Below the pieces are notes generated by a model. It saw only the letters and a list, made by a program, of their open reading frames with translations. It had not been told where the DNA came from and did no database searches. Shown piece after piece: positions 41,805 to 53,963 of a DNA stretch of 64,000 bases; within the stretch, counting starts at the first letter, position 1; the number at the start of each line of letters is the position of its first letter. The position numbers and the translations under genes were made by a program. Source of the DNA: Chrysomallon squamiferum (Eukaryota > Mollusca > Gastropoda > Neomphalida > Peltospiridae); assembly GCA_012295275.1 (NCBI GenBank), contig CM022665.1, positions 8,670,976 to 8,734,975 on the forward strand, given 5' to 3'.

Positions 41805-41833
41805 ATCACCAGCTTGAAGAATACCTCAGAATG
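41744..41833 (+). CDS. TP53BP2/PPP1R13B-like: Candidate alternative first coding exon of ASPP
   Basis: ATG at 41744 has an A at -3 and a G at +4, and an in-frame TGA lies upstream at 41717. The frame runs 30 codons, starting MESRYYSAEEDWDLG, and ends exactly in phase 0 before a consensus donor, ATG|GTATGT. The next exon (52159) starts in phase 0, so the join is in frame and gives an ASPP without the RA domain (about 1052 residues). The peptide is acidic and aromatic with a short helical-looking end. No transcript evidence is available to me; the call rests on start context, donor and phase. Confidence 0.65.
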
Positions 41834-42284
41834 GTATGTAGTACCCATTCACACTACAGTAATTATTATTATTATCCAGTGAATACATACATTAAAATAT
41901 ATATATATATATATACATGTGTTTGTGTGTCATGTTTCATCTTATGTGTCACACCCCATTGATTACAGGTATTTCACTGTGTGTCATGTCAATACTTTAC
42001 TTGTTATGATAGTTATTATCTTTACTGAAACAAGTTTTAAAATCTTATTACTCTTCTACTCGTGTCTGAAATGAAACTGTTCATTTAAAAAAAAAAAAAG
42101 AAAGAAAGAAAAGAAAAGAAAGATTTTATTTAAACAGTGAATCAGGTGGTGACTTTTTTAAGTGGTAGATTATTTCAGATAAGGAGTGTTTGTTTGTTCT
42201 TTATAACTGATTATTTTAAATGTAAAAATTTAAAGCTTTGTAATATATGTTGGTTTCTAGTTTCTTATATATCAAATGTTTGTG

Positions 42285-42286
<2 letters not shown>

Positions 42287-42333
<47 letters not shown>
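42287..42333. repeat. (GT)23 microsatellite
   Basis: An uninterrupted GT run of about 46 bases, in the intron after the alternative first exon. Confidence 0.95.
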
Positions 42334-42335
<2 letters not shown>

Positions 42336-43087
42336 ACGTTAACTATAAAATTAACTATTAATTAATCATAATTTTGAAACAAAAATTGTATATAATACAG
42401 CCTTTACTGAAATTATTTTCTAATTTATTTTTAAAAATTGGCCATGCAGAGATAATAAAAATCTTCAAATTACATGAATGAAATTGTCAGTAGGATACAT
42501 GACAAAGGAAGAAAAATAACTTCATTAGAATAACATAAATTTGTTGGTTATAGTCACACATAAGGCAGCACATTAGTATAATTATTGTATGTAAAAAAAA
42601 TATATATATATTTCTCTCTTTTTATAAAATTGAATCTGTTCACAAAATATTCTGTTACATGTGAGTGTATTGTTTGATTTCTTTTCCTTTGTCAAGTTTA
42701 CCAAGAAGCTCACCCTGAGTTTGAATACAAATATGAGTTTAAATACACACACAGAACAAAACTTATACTAGTGTAATAACACACTCTGCCCTTAGTTCTC
42801 TTTTATTCATGTATTAAAAAAAGAAAGAAAAAATAACCCACCCACCCTATGATATCTGGCTGAAAGTTAAAAAAAACCCAAAAACTAATTATGTAAATGT
42901 GTCTGTAAGAAAGTGAAGAGAGTTTGGCCTTTCATGGTACTGTTTTGAATGTTTTTATTTTTTATTTTATTTTTTTTAAAAGAAAGATTTGTCACAGATA
43001 TATTTTTGCTTGCTAAGAACATGCCTATTAAAATGGATTTTTTGTCTGTTTAACAGTAGATTGTATTTATATAAATTTGTGTGAGTG

Positions 43088-43090
<3 letters not shown>

Positions 43091-43144
<54 letters not shown>

Positions 43145-43232
43145 AATAGATTGTTAGAGGTTGAGAGAGAGAGGGAAAGAGAGAGAGAGAGAAATAGAGG
43201 TTGAGGAGAGAGAGAGAGAGAGAAAAAGAAAG
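43091..43232. repeat. (TG)n then (GA)n compound microsatellite
   Basis: About 14 TG units run directly into GA units and then into a purine-only, GA-rich tract to about 43230. Confidence 0.9.
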
Positions 43233-43555
43233 TGGAAGTGGAGGTGGAGAGAAATTTTATAATTGAGGCTGTCTTTTACTTTTAAAAACAGGGGAATCTT
43301 TGTTGTGATATACTATAGAAGGAATTCAGCCCAAGTTACACTGTAGGAATCTATTACTCAATACTATATTTGCATTCACATACTAGGTGGGATCACAAGT
43401 CCATTTATCAAGTAATTACTATAACAGCATCCAGTTTATTACAGAGAGCTTGGTGCTTGGTTAATAAGACACATAGGTGTGAAAAGTGAATTGAGAGGTA
43501 ATTGTCTATAATTATCATGCTGTGCAGGCTTCACTTCCCTGCAGTGAGGAATTTT

Positions 43556-43830
43556 AATGTCTAAATATCTTTGTATGCAGCCGATTATTTATTTTGAGCT
43601 TTTATTACATTGTTATATATGTAATATCTGTGGTTTGTGATCATATAACAGATTGTGTATTGTTTTATTGCTTTATGATTTATGCATGTAATGTCTAAAT
43701 ATCTTTGTGATACAGCAGGTCACGTTTTCTTAGTTTTTATTTCATTATATACATAATACTATTATCATTTGATGGTTATAAAGCAGATTACATGTGTGAA
43801 TAATAAATTAGTTTATACATTTCTGTTGGG
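43556..43830. repeat. Two-copy tandem duplication, period about 134 bp
   Basis: AATGTCTAAATATCTTTGT occurs at 43556 and 43690. Similar downstream sequence (TTTTATT, TGTGATCAT/TTGATGGTTAT, AGATTxxxTGTG) follows each. Confidence 0.65.
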
Positions 43831-46519
43831 TATGTGATCATACATAAAAATTATAAATACTAGATTATCAAATATTTGTTTTTATTACACTATTTATATA
43901 TAGGCCTACATGAAAGATAATCCATTAATATTTTCCTGTAGTTTAAATACATTTTTCAGTACAACTGATGGATGTCAAAAGTGTTTTATTTGTTTCTTGG
44001 CAATGATAAATAGGTGACACCTTTATGTGGTATTTACATTTTTAATTTTAAAAATTCTCCATTTTTACCTATTTTAAGTACACGAGCATGTAATTTTGTA
44101 AAAAATCAACAACAAAAAAACAAAAATTGATATTTTTCTGTTAAAACTTGTATATTTTTTATATTTGTCATATCATTTTCACATACCTATGTGTGTGTAT
44201 CACTGTATCTATATATTCAGTTAATATTTTCCTTTAACATTTTTTAATGAAAGACACTAGAAATCTAAAAGCCACAAGTGGGTATTTCAAACAACACAGG
44301 CAGAGAAAAAAAGTCAAGTCCAAAATGTTTAAAATAGCTTTCTCAAATTGCAGATAAGAATAAAGTTGACTCATTTGTCACAGTAAACAGAAGGTGTGTC
44401 TTGATGTTTCCTGCTTGAGAAGGAAAAACTCTTCTTATCTTGTTTTACTTAATGTAACTGATAAAAACCTGCACTAGTTGAAATAAAAGGTTAATCAGTT
44501 TAATTTAAACAATTTACCAGATATGGGATCAAATCAGTTGAGAACTGGTAATTTAATTTTGTTTTAAAATGGAAATGAATTGTGTAGAATTTACAGAAAT
44601 TGAAAATTTATAATTTTTGTTTTTAAATACCAGTTTTTTGTTTTGTTTTTTGTATGTGTGTTTTCTGTGTGTGTGTGAGAACAGAAATGAGTGTGTATGT
44701 GGAGTTAATAAAATGTAACACATCATGAGAGCAAAATAGTGGAGGAAAAATTTAAGATTAAAACTCTTATTAATGTTTTTATGTTCTCTGCTTGTATTGT
44801 CCTTTATACTGTTACTATTTTTCTTAATCTTATTTTTATATTCAGTGTTATTTAAAAAAGAAATAAAAAGAACAAACAGTATATTGTTTACTTTCTGCTA
44901 CAAGGTTTACAAATTCAATGAAAACTAAATTGATTCTACAGTCAGAAAAAGATAGTTTATTGCTGTGTGTACCCATAAACCTTAGTAAAAAGTAAACAGT
45001 TCAGCGTCCAAATAAAAACAAAATTCAATTTCTTACTTGATATCTTTCTCAAGTCATAAAAAAATAAAAAAAATAAAAAAGTAACTAAAAGAAAATAACA
45101 ATGTAACTGTCTTTGTGTATGTATGGAACAATGGTAACATTTGTTTCAACTACATTTCTCTCCCCTTTCTTCTTTTTTATCATCATGAACAAAAATGACT
45201 CATCAGACTAAGGCACCTTTGAAATCTACCTTCATGAATCTATAGGCAAATATTTTGTATTATTATGTCATTGAAAAAAAATTGGTATTTCCCACAGTCT
45301 GGTGGGAAATCCACATAGTATTTTCCTATCTATCTGCCTGAGATAATCAACATAATCAGTGAAGCATGATTCCATTGAAGAAGATTACACTAGCTGTTGC
45401 TGTGTTTATCTGTGATATTAATAATCAAATAATCAATAGACTAGAACCTCAAGTGTTCATCAGCATAAGTGTTCACTTTGTCAGGTCATATATTTATCTT
45501 GGTTTTGTTCCCTTTTTTTTTAATGCAATTACTACTTTGAATATGATACAATTTTATTTTGATATAATTTTGCCTTACATTTTTATGTAAAGTATTTTTA
45601 TGCATTCATTTTTTAATGGGCAGTTCTGTGGCTCAAGGGACAAAAGTGAAAAAATTTATTTCAATATTTCATTATGTAAAGGGTCAAAATTTATTCACAA
45701 AACTTCCAACTTAAAGAAAATAATGGTAATTCATTTTGCTTTTCTTTTTTCTCTGTAAATCTGATATGAAGATGCATCACATAATTTCAGTACTACAGAT
45801 TAACCAAGAATAGAAATACTGAGAATATTAAATCACTGACACTAATCAGTTTATAATGTCCATAGCATCAGTTTAAAGAATAAGGAAGTTTAAAATAAGT
45901 TTTGGAAATAGCTAACTAAATATTGGATTTGAAGTCAAAGTAATGTCCATCATGAAAAAAATCTAAATTGTTTATTTGAGAAGAAAATCTGAATATTCAC
46001 ATACTTTCTAATTTTCTTAGTACAAGCCAAGGCAAAATTATGTTATCTGTATTTGAGAGAGAAAAGAAAACTAACATCCATCACAGGAAAAGTAAATGCA
46101 GTAAATCCATCACATTGCTGTAAATCATGAAACGTTTTTAGTAGAGTCTTATTTATTCAACTTTTGTGAATAAAAGGTTGTTTCACCAAATATCAGTGAG
46201 GTCAGCTGTAGCACAATCATATTTTTGCCCACAATTCTTCAGTTTTTTAAAAGAAAAATTCTCTCCAATTTCATCAGACAATATGCTCAAAACAAACAAA
46301 GATATGTATTCAGTATTATTTGCTGTTCAGAAAAATTATTATTTCCAGTTCAAGAAAATGATAGTTTTCAGAGTAATCACAGATTATATATTAAAATGAC
46401 AATTAATGAGAGACAAAAAATATATAAACAGATGAGATAAGAAAGAGAACGAAGATGACAGACCAGAAAGCAAAGCACAGGGCTTCACATTAAGTGCTCA
46501 GTGGCAGCAACATCAGGTA

Positions 46520-46890
46520 AGACTTTTCACAGTATTCATGTGTCATACTGGCAGGCTGGAATCAACTGTGATGGCATCTGATAACCTTGCACATTGAAAA
46601 GATACTATCATGGTGTACCTTGATATACTCTTGGAAATGATCCCCAATTCAGTCAAAGCTGTACTGATTTGGTCTGTTGTAACAAAAACCACTTCATAGC
46701 AGCTACAGAAAAGCATAAGAAAAAATATTCACTGAAATGTCTTTCTCATTTCTCATGGGGCAAGTGGCCTGTTGATGGTGTCTGTGGCTTTGTAAAATGG
46801 GCTGCACTGAAACAAAAAGAGACAGTAATGGTGAAGCAGGCACCTCTGTTGAAATGGCTAGGGACAAGCCACAGGACAGTTTTCAGATAA
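46520..46890 (+). mobile_element. Decayed transposon-associated reading frame
   Basis: Read from 46526, the frame gives ASDNLAH, then a stop in place of a residue, then VYLDILLEMIP and VLIWS up to 46675. A frameshift follows. The other frame then gives NKNHFIAA, WGKWPVDGVCGFVKW and so on to a stop at 46888-46890. The order SDNL-H-K, YLDxLL, IWSDG, QFKNxF, HGKxPxDGxGGxVK is one I recall from repetitive, uncharacterised invertebrate proteins that travel with transposons. The copy is clearly dead: in-frame stop, frameshift and degraded motifs. I cannot name the superfamily. Confidence 0.5.
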
Positions 46891-49557
46891 TTATGTCTTA
46901 AATTTTTAAATTCATAGCTTAAATGATAACAATTTTTTTAACATTTCATTCATAATTTATGAATAGAATCTTCATATTTAAACTTTCATATTACTTGACC
47001 ACTGATTTTCAGGAAATTATGTGACTTCAATTTACAGTTAGATTTTTCAGTTTCTGTACATTATTACATGACTTAATATTTTTATGCAGTTAAGCATCTA
47101 GTCTATTCAGCATCTTTTTTAAATCTTATTGTTTTTATAAGATAATCAAAGGATAAATAAATTAATATATGGACATAATTAACATTTATTACAAAACTAA
47201 AATTACAAAAGTGAAGGTTAAATATGAAAATATATTATTATAATTATTTAATAAATGTATTTAAGAAATGTTTTAATCTCTGTGTCTCAGGAAACGTATA
47301 ATAAAGTAGAAGTACATAATTAAGAAAAATAAATCATGATTTACCATAAATCATCTAACTCTGTGCAGTTAACAAATGGGAAGACAGAAATTTTATTATG
47401 TCCTATTAATCTATTAATCTATTAACATGAATCATTTGCTGCTGTTTGTAATATGAAACACATAGAGTATACAATACAGCTATTTTGGCTGGTTGTTTTA
47501 ACTTCATACTAATAATGTAATATGTTTGCCTGAGATCATTATATCAAATGTTTGAATTAATAAGTTGATATAGCTTGATGTTGTAGTATGTGTGTGTATC
47601 TAGCATAGTTTAGCATTGTTGTATACATATGTGAGTGTAATTTGCATTATAATGTTATGAAATATTATCTAATTGTGCATATAAAGTTAACCAAACATTT
47701 AATCAATACATGTATATTATGGTAGGTATAATGTTTTTTACACAGCTGAACTGACAAATTGCTTATATAGCTCGATAATTTACAATGGAAAAAACAAGCA
47801 TACAGTGCACCTAATAATGTGCTGTAATCATTTTGATAAGGTATTATATAATGAAGATTAAATTTTATCTTTTCCAATGTTTATGTGACTGATATCCACC
47901 TGTTAAAGATTTGTGTCGCTAACCTGAGAGGTGTGGTGATTTTTTAAATTATTTTTTTAAAATCAGGTTTGAACACCTGTCTAATCATTAACATTGATTA
48001 CCTGCTGTTATTATTTTTACATACTGCTACAACTTCTAGTACAGTGTGTATGTATGGAATGTATAATTTTGTTTGACATGTACTATAATGATGGAAATAT
48101 CATTTTGCTTAGCATATGCTATAAAGACGAAATTAATGTTTTAAGGTTTTCTCTCCTTTTATAAAGGTTTGTGATTTTTCTGTTGATTTGGTTTATTTAA
48201 GTCTCTGGATGTGATGGTATGAAGTTTGTTTTCATTGACAAAGGTTCCACTTTTCACTTGGTCAACAAATTTAACTATTTATATCTTCTACATGCCAGTG
48301 TACTGTTATAGTAGTCTGTGGATAAAATGTTGAGAATAATGTAAAACTTGAAACTGCCTTAATGCAGATACAAGTTAATTGATGTAAATGACATGCATAT
48401 TTGTTATCGTTTCAGATGTAGGTAAATGTGTGTTGTGTTAAATTTGCTCCTGAATTAAACCAGTCCAGAGGTCAAAAGATTTTGTTCAAATTTCACAGAG
48501 ATAATTTGTAGTGTAATATTATTATAACTTAAGTTTTATTATAACTAAAATGCTTTTTTCTTTGATAGTTCACATATGTAGTGGGTTGTGTTAAATCTTG
48601 TCCAGAAAACAGTGTCAAGATGTGAGAGGAGTTTGTTAAAATAACACTTTACAATAGAAAACATCAAATAACTGCATATTTTAAAAACTTTGTGGATATG
48701 TTTCATACACTAATATTATTATAGTTTTAAATAGGTAAAATTGTAAAAAGTGGCCAAAAGTTTGTTCTCAGAAGCTATTCAATCATTGCTTTTTTACAAT
48801 TATTTATTATCAGTTATAAAAAACTACATTTTATTAAAATTCATAAAATGTTTTATAATAGAGTATACAATAAAAAAATGTCACATAGTTTGACACTTAA
48901 TAAGTGTATTGGAGCATGAAACAATTTTTTTCCCCTAATAAACACCCACCTTTTGCACTCTTTACATGATAAATATTTAGTTTTTCTTTCTTGCTTTGTG
49001 ACGTTTTCTTTTTTAAATTTAGATTAAATATTGACATAACCTACAATGTTGACAGAATAATTATTATTCTAAGAATATATTTTTATTTCAAACCTGTTTA
49101 AATAGGTCAGATTTTGAAGCTAAAAAGAAAAAAGAACTCATTATATGTAGTCAAAATGAATCAAAACATTTAATATATGGGTTAGAAAAGTTATAAACAA
49201 TATTTGGTTTGATGTTGTGACTGAAATATAAAATCTACCACACTATAATGAACTATTATACTGATATTTTAAAATAATAATAATAAGAAGAAGAAGAAGA
49301 AGAGGAAAAAAAAGAAGAAGAGCAACAACAACATACTGAGTACAGAATCATATGGTAAAGTATCATGAGGAAGGATGATACACAGGATCAAATCATCATG
49401 GTTTACATCTAAATGGTTTATCATGCAATCCCAATTGGTTGATACTTTCTCACTGTTAGAAGTGATGTATAAATTTTACTTTTAAGTGATTAAAGTGGAT
49501 CATTAAGTTAGTGAAATATTTTCTGTCTTGTATATATATTATATTTTTTAAGGTGTA

Positions 49558-49704
<147 letters not shown>

Positions 49705-52158
49705 ATGTGTTGTTTCTGACATTTAGAACTAAATCTGTAATTTAATTACTTCATAACTGTTTTCAAAAATCTGATATTACATTAACACCAATTCTCATTA
49801 GTTTTAGTTCCTTTTCATTCATACAACATTAAATATTTTAAAATATTAATACAAAGATCTTAAGATGAAATATATTTCTATTAAATCCAGTTGAAAGAGC
49901 TAAAAATCAATGTATGTATATAAATTTTGCTTCAAACATTCCTTTTTTATTTTTGTGGACAGGTTTTGTGTTAGTGGTGAAAAGTGTCATATCTGGCATT
50001 TTTGTAATATTAGACTTTGTACACCATGGCCTCTGCAACATTAGCATGTTACATGACTAATAATCTGTCAGCACACTTTTCTGCAGGATTCATATTTCAA
50101 ATCATCAAATTGTTTGGAATTATAAAATGTTTCACTGAATTTTGGCCTGTAGTCAAATTTATGTTGAACTTTAGGATCACATACAGTGCTAAATAAAGGT
50201 CATTAGTGCTTGAATGCAGTTGTTTTTGGCAATATTCATATACAAAAATATTTGTGTTTCATGTATGTATTTCATCTATTTGTCTGTGTGTGTGTACATG
50301 TGTGTATGTTAATGTGCACATGTGCACGTACACACCCACACTTCTGTGTTTCTAGGTATATACATATGTATCCTCGTGTATATATGTGTGTGTGCAAGTT
50401 ATATTTTTGATAATAAATATTTTTTTTTTTTTTTTGGAGGGGTCCTAAATGAATATAACATTTTAGAAAATAAAAACATAAAATAAACTGAATATTCATA
50501 AATTAAAACTTATAAAGTTTGATTCACAAACTATTGCAGTATCAATCATAAAACCTTGATATAGTTAATCAAATGATTCTATGAATTCAGATACTCTGCT
50601 CACTGTACTGCTTATTATAACAACAGTGTGACATGAAGAATGTGGACTTCAAAAGTCAGATAAATATTGTCTTAACAGAATACATGCATCAACATAAGTC
50701 TTTATAGCATACAATCATACTGACATAAGTCAAAATAAAAGTGTGGGTTTTTCTTACAGTGTACAATCATATCTACATAACTCAAAATAAATATGATATA
50801 TCTTCAGAGGTCTCTCAATCACTTTAGTTGATAGTACAACATAGGTAGAATTGTTCGTAACACTTGACAGCATTGTGAGGTATTCCATGTACACTGGACA
50901 AATAAAGGTGTTGGGGTCATGGACCACACTCACTGGTAAACAAGTGAGGTGGAATTGCGTTGTTCTTAAGCGGCTGTTGTGTTCTGTTCTTATCATATCA
51001 TGCGTGATGACCATTTGGAATTATTCCAGATATGTCATTTCTTGTTTCAGTCGTCTTTTGAACATTGCATTTGTACTTGTTTACAAGTTTTGTTTTTCAT
51101 TTGTTTTCTTGACTGGTTATACCTTTCCTAATGGAATGTTTTGAAGATTCTTTTATATTAAATGTATGGTAATTAAATTATCTTTATAATGATGAGTTTA
51201 TTCTGTTTGTTTGTTCTATATGTGTATAAGAAATAATAGATTTTTATTTATGAAACATGTGGGTATCATTACTTGTCTTCCTATAATTAAAATGAAGATT
51301 AATATGTCTATTTACAATTGTAGTTTTTCCATTTGTTTGCTGTATTTATTCTTTTGTTGTTACTATTTTACTTAAAATGGATCATGTATACTGATAAAAA
51401 ATAAGCATGGTTAAGAGAACATTCCTCAGTATTGACATATACTAAAAAGGTCAAGGTTTTAAACATCCAAAAAATGTAGTTTTCTTTACATAATCTTTAT
51501 GGATAGCTGAACACTGTTATTTACAAGATGTTGGCTGTATAATAAATGGTTGGTATTCTGAAGTGGGATGTGATAAAACTCTACTGTACCCATTGCTGAT
51601 ATATACTGGAGCTCACAATAACATGTATCTTATTGTTTATGGGAGGGTGTACTTAAACTATTCCTGTCTGCTATTTGTAAGTGTAGCCTATGGTTTTTCT
51701 TACTCTAATCATCACATTACATTATTAAAGAAACAGTTGAAAGAATTAATAAATGAATATTTAGTTGTCATTAAATATTAATTCATTTTTTATTCTTTCT
51801 ACCATTTTTCTTTTAACAATGTAATTATTTTAATTTTATTTTACAGAAATATTATATTGTTATATGTTAATCAGGGATATTTTAATATTAAGAGGAAAAA
51901 TAAAAGATGTTTATAAGATTGTTTCAGAATCTTGATAAAGTTAAAATCTTCTCTTCTTATCACTCAGTAAATGATTTTAGCCACTAGCCTATACACAAAA
52001 AAAAAATATACATATATTATTGACCATAGAATAATACCCAATAGCAGACTTTAATTAATTTAATTTTTAAATTAAAAAAAAATATATATATATATATAAA
52101 AAAAATAAAGTTTTCATTTGGATATCATTAAAACAATTATTCAATCAATCTATTTCAG

Positions 52159-52432
52159 CTGCCAGGTGGGATGGATCTCACTTTGAATGAGCTGCAGGAA
52201 ATGGCTGCAAGACAACAGCAGCAGATTGAGAGTCAGCAACAAGTGTTGGTGGCCAAAGAGCAGCGTCTCAAGTACCTCAAACAGCAGGAACAGAGACACA
52301 TGCAGTTGTCCTCTGAGCAGGAGAGACTTCGCAAACTTCGTGACAAAGTGGATGCTCAGGAATTGAAGTTGAAGAAGCTGAGAGCACTTCGCGGCCAGGT
52401 GGAGCAGCAGAAAACAGTGAATGGAAATTTCA
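52159..52432 (+). CDS. TP53BP2/PPP1R13B-like: ASPP exon d: first part of the coiled coil
   Basis: Acceptor TTTCAG ends at 52158 and donor GTAAGT starts at 52433; entry is in phase 0 and exit in phase 1. It codes 91 residues. [20 protein letters not shown] is almost the human ASPP1/2 sequence at the start of the coiled coil, and [14 protein letters not shown] follows as in the family. The sequence is rich in Q/E/K/L heptads, as expected for a dimerising or protein-binding helix. It is the point where the long form and the alternative form converge. Confidence 0.97.
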
Positions 52433-53661
52433 GTAAGTTTTCTAAAAGATTTCTTTTGTTACTATTAATAAAAGTTTTCAAATGTTGTTTTCTTTGTTTG
52501 ATAAAGAAATATAGCATTATGTATGGTACCAGACTTCTTTACAGATAGACAAACAGACAACCACCAGACTGGCCACAAGACCAACAGACAGACAGACAAA
52601 CAGACAGAAAGAAAGAAAGAAAGAGCATTAGGTCTACTTGATCAAAATTTAGACCAATTATTCTTTGAAAAGTGTAGAGTAATGAAAATTAGGCATATTT
52701 GATCTAATCTTAAAACAGATATTATCACTTGAAAATTGACTATGAATCTGCTTTATCAAAACTCAGAGAAACATTTTTATTTGTTGTAAAGTAAATGAGT
52801 TACATAATTAAGATGAAGACTATATATCAGAATTCTATAATATAATTGGAAACACAGCAAACAAACCCAACACAACCCAACTAATTTGTCATAGTATAAT
52901 GGTTACAAAATTATTCATGTAGTTAACAGTAATGTTGAATTGGTTTATGTTGGGAAATAGCTTCAGGAAGAAATTCCTCTTGAAAGGAAAAACATCCTTG
53001 ACATGTTTGAGAACACAACATAACCATTGTTAAGTTTTGTCAGATAACATATTGAACTTAATGTGATATATATAAAGACTATTTAAAAAAAAAAAAAAAA
53101 AAAAAAAAAATTTGTTGATTGTTGTTATTTAAACTGTTTATTTTAATGTTTGATACTGATTTTCACTATTTTAATGCATATTTTGTATAGCCATTTTACA
53201 TATTAGTTTACTGCATATGATAGTATATGTAGGCTTGGCAAAGTTTCAAATTTATGCAGAAACCAACCTGGTTATCATAGGTATAATATTTTAAAATGTT
53301 ATAATATTATTTTAATTATAAAATCTAATAATTAACCGTTTCCAAAAGATAAGCAGATATATCCAAATAAATTATATTACATCAACTACAGAAAGCAAAT
53401 TTACCCCAAAACATTTAAAAAAAATCTTTTCATTATTCTGCGAGATGTAGACAGCCCTCCTCCCCCCCAAAATTCCAAAACATTGTATCAGCCCAGTACA
53501 TGCTGTCATCACTGGGGTTTTCAACACGTTTGTTAGCCTTGTTCAAAAAGTATTTAAAATTTTGCATAACAGTTACTCTGTTAGTTTTAAAAAACAACTG
53601 AGACACACGTTAAAATACATCAGTGTATTTTGTTGTATAAAGTGTGTGTTTAATATTTCAG
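52433..53661. other. ASPP intron d-e
   Basis: A 1.2 kb GT-AG intron with an ACAGACAG/AAAG field near 52586-52624 and a poly-A tract at 53085-53110. No exon is seen in it. Confidence 0.85.
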
Positions 53662-53849
53662 ACTCTGAATTGGACTCAGTTAAAGCACTGTTCAACGAAA
53701 AGGAAAAAGAACTTTCATTAGCTGTAGCCAAAGTTGAATATTTGACTAAACAACTGGAGGAAATTCAGAAAGGAAAAATTAATGGAATAAATGGAGAAAC
53801 TCAGTCTGCTGCAGTGGCTGAATTAGAGAAACTTAGAAAAGAGCTTATG
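53662..53849 (+). CDS. TP53BP2/PPP1R13B-like: ASPP exon e: coiled coil continued
   Basis: Starts after TTTCAG, completing an Asn codon with the A of exon d, and ends in phase 0 before GTAAGT. The VAKVEYLTKQLEEIQKGK stretch matches the family (human KVEELTRQLE and LKKGK). It is followed by AVAELEKLRKEL, like human AVAELDRLYKEL. It is a pure coiled-coil exon of 63 codons. Confidence 0.96.
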
Positions 53850-53963
53850 GTAAGTTGATGACATTAAAATAATATTAGTAAGGTAAGGAATAAAATATTA
53901 TAATGTAATAATACAGAATATGAGATTCATCAGATAATTATAATAAAATGTTGCTTATTTCAG

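Noticed and set aside
50754-51144. Overlapping open frames on both strands (86 and 97 codons)
   Set aside because: Neither resembles a known protein, and they are mutually exclusive in content. The region is a GC-richer island of unknown nature.
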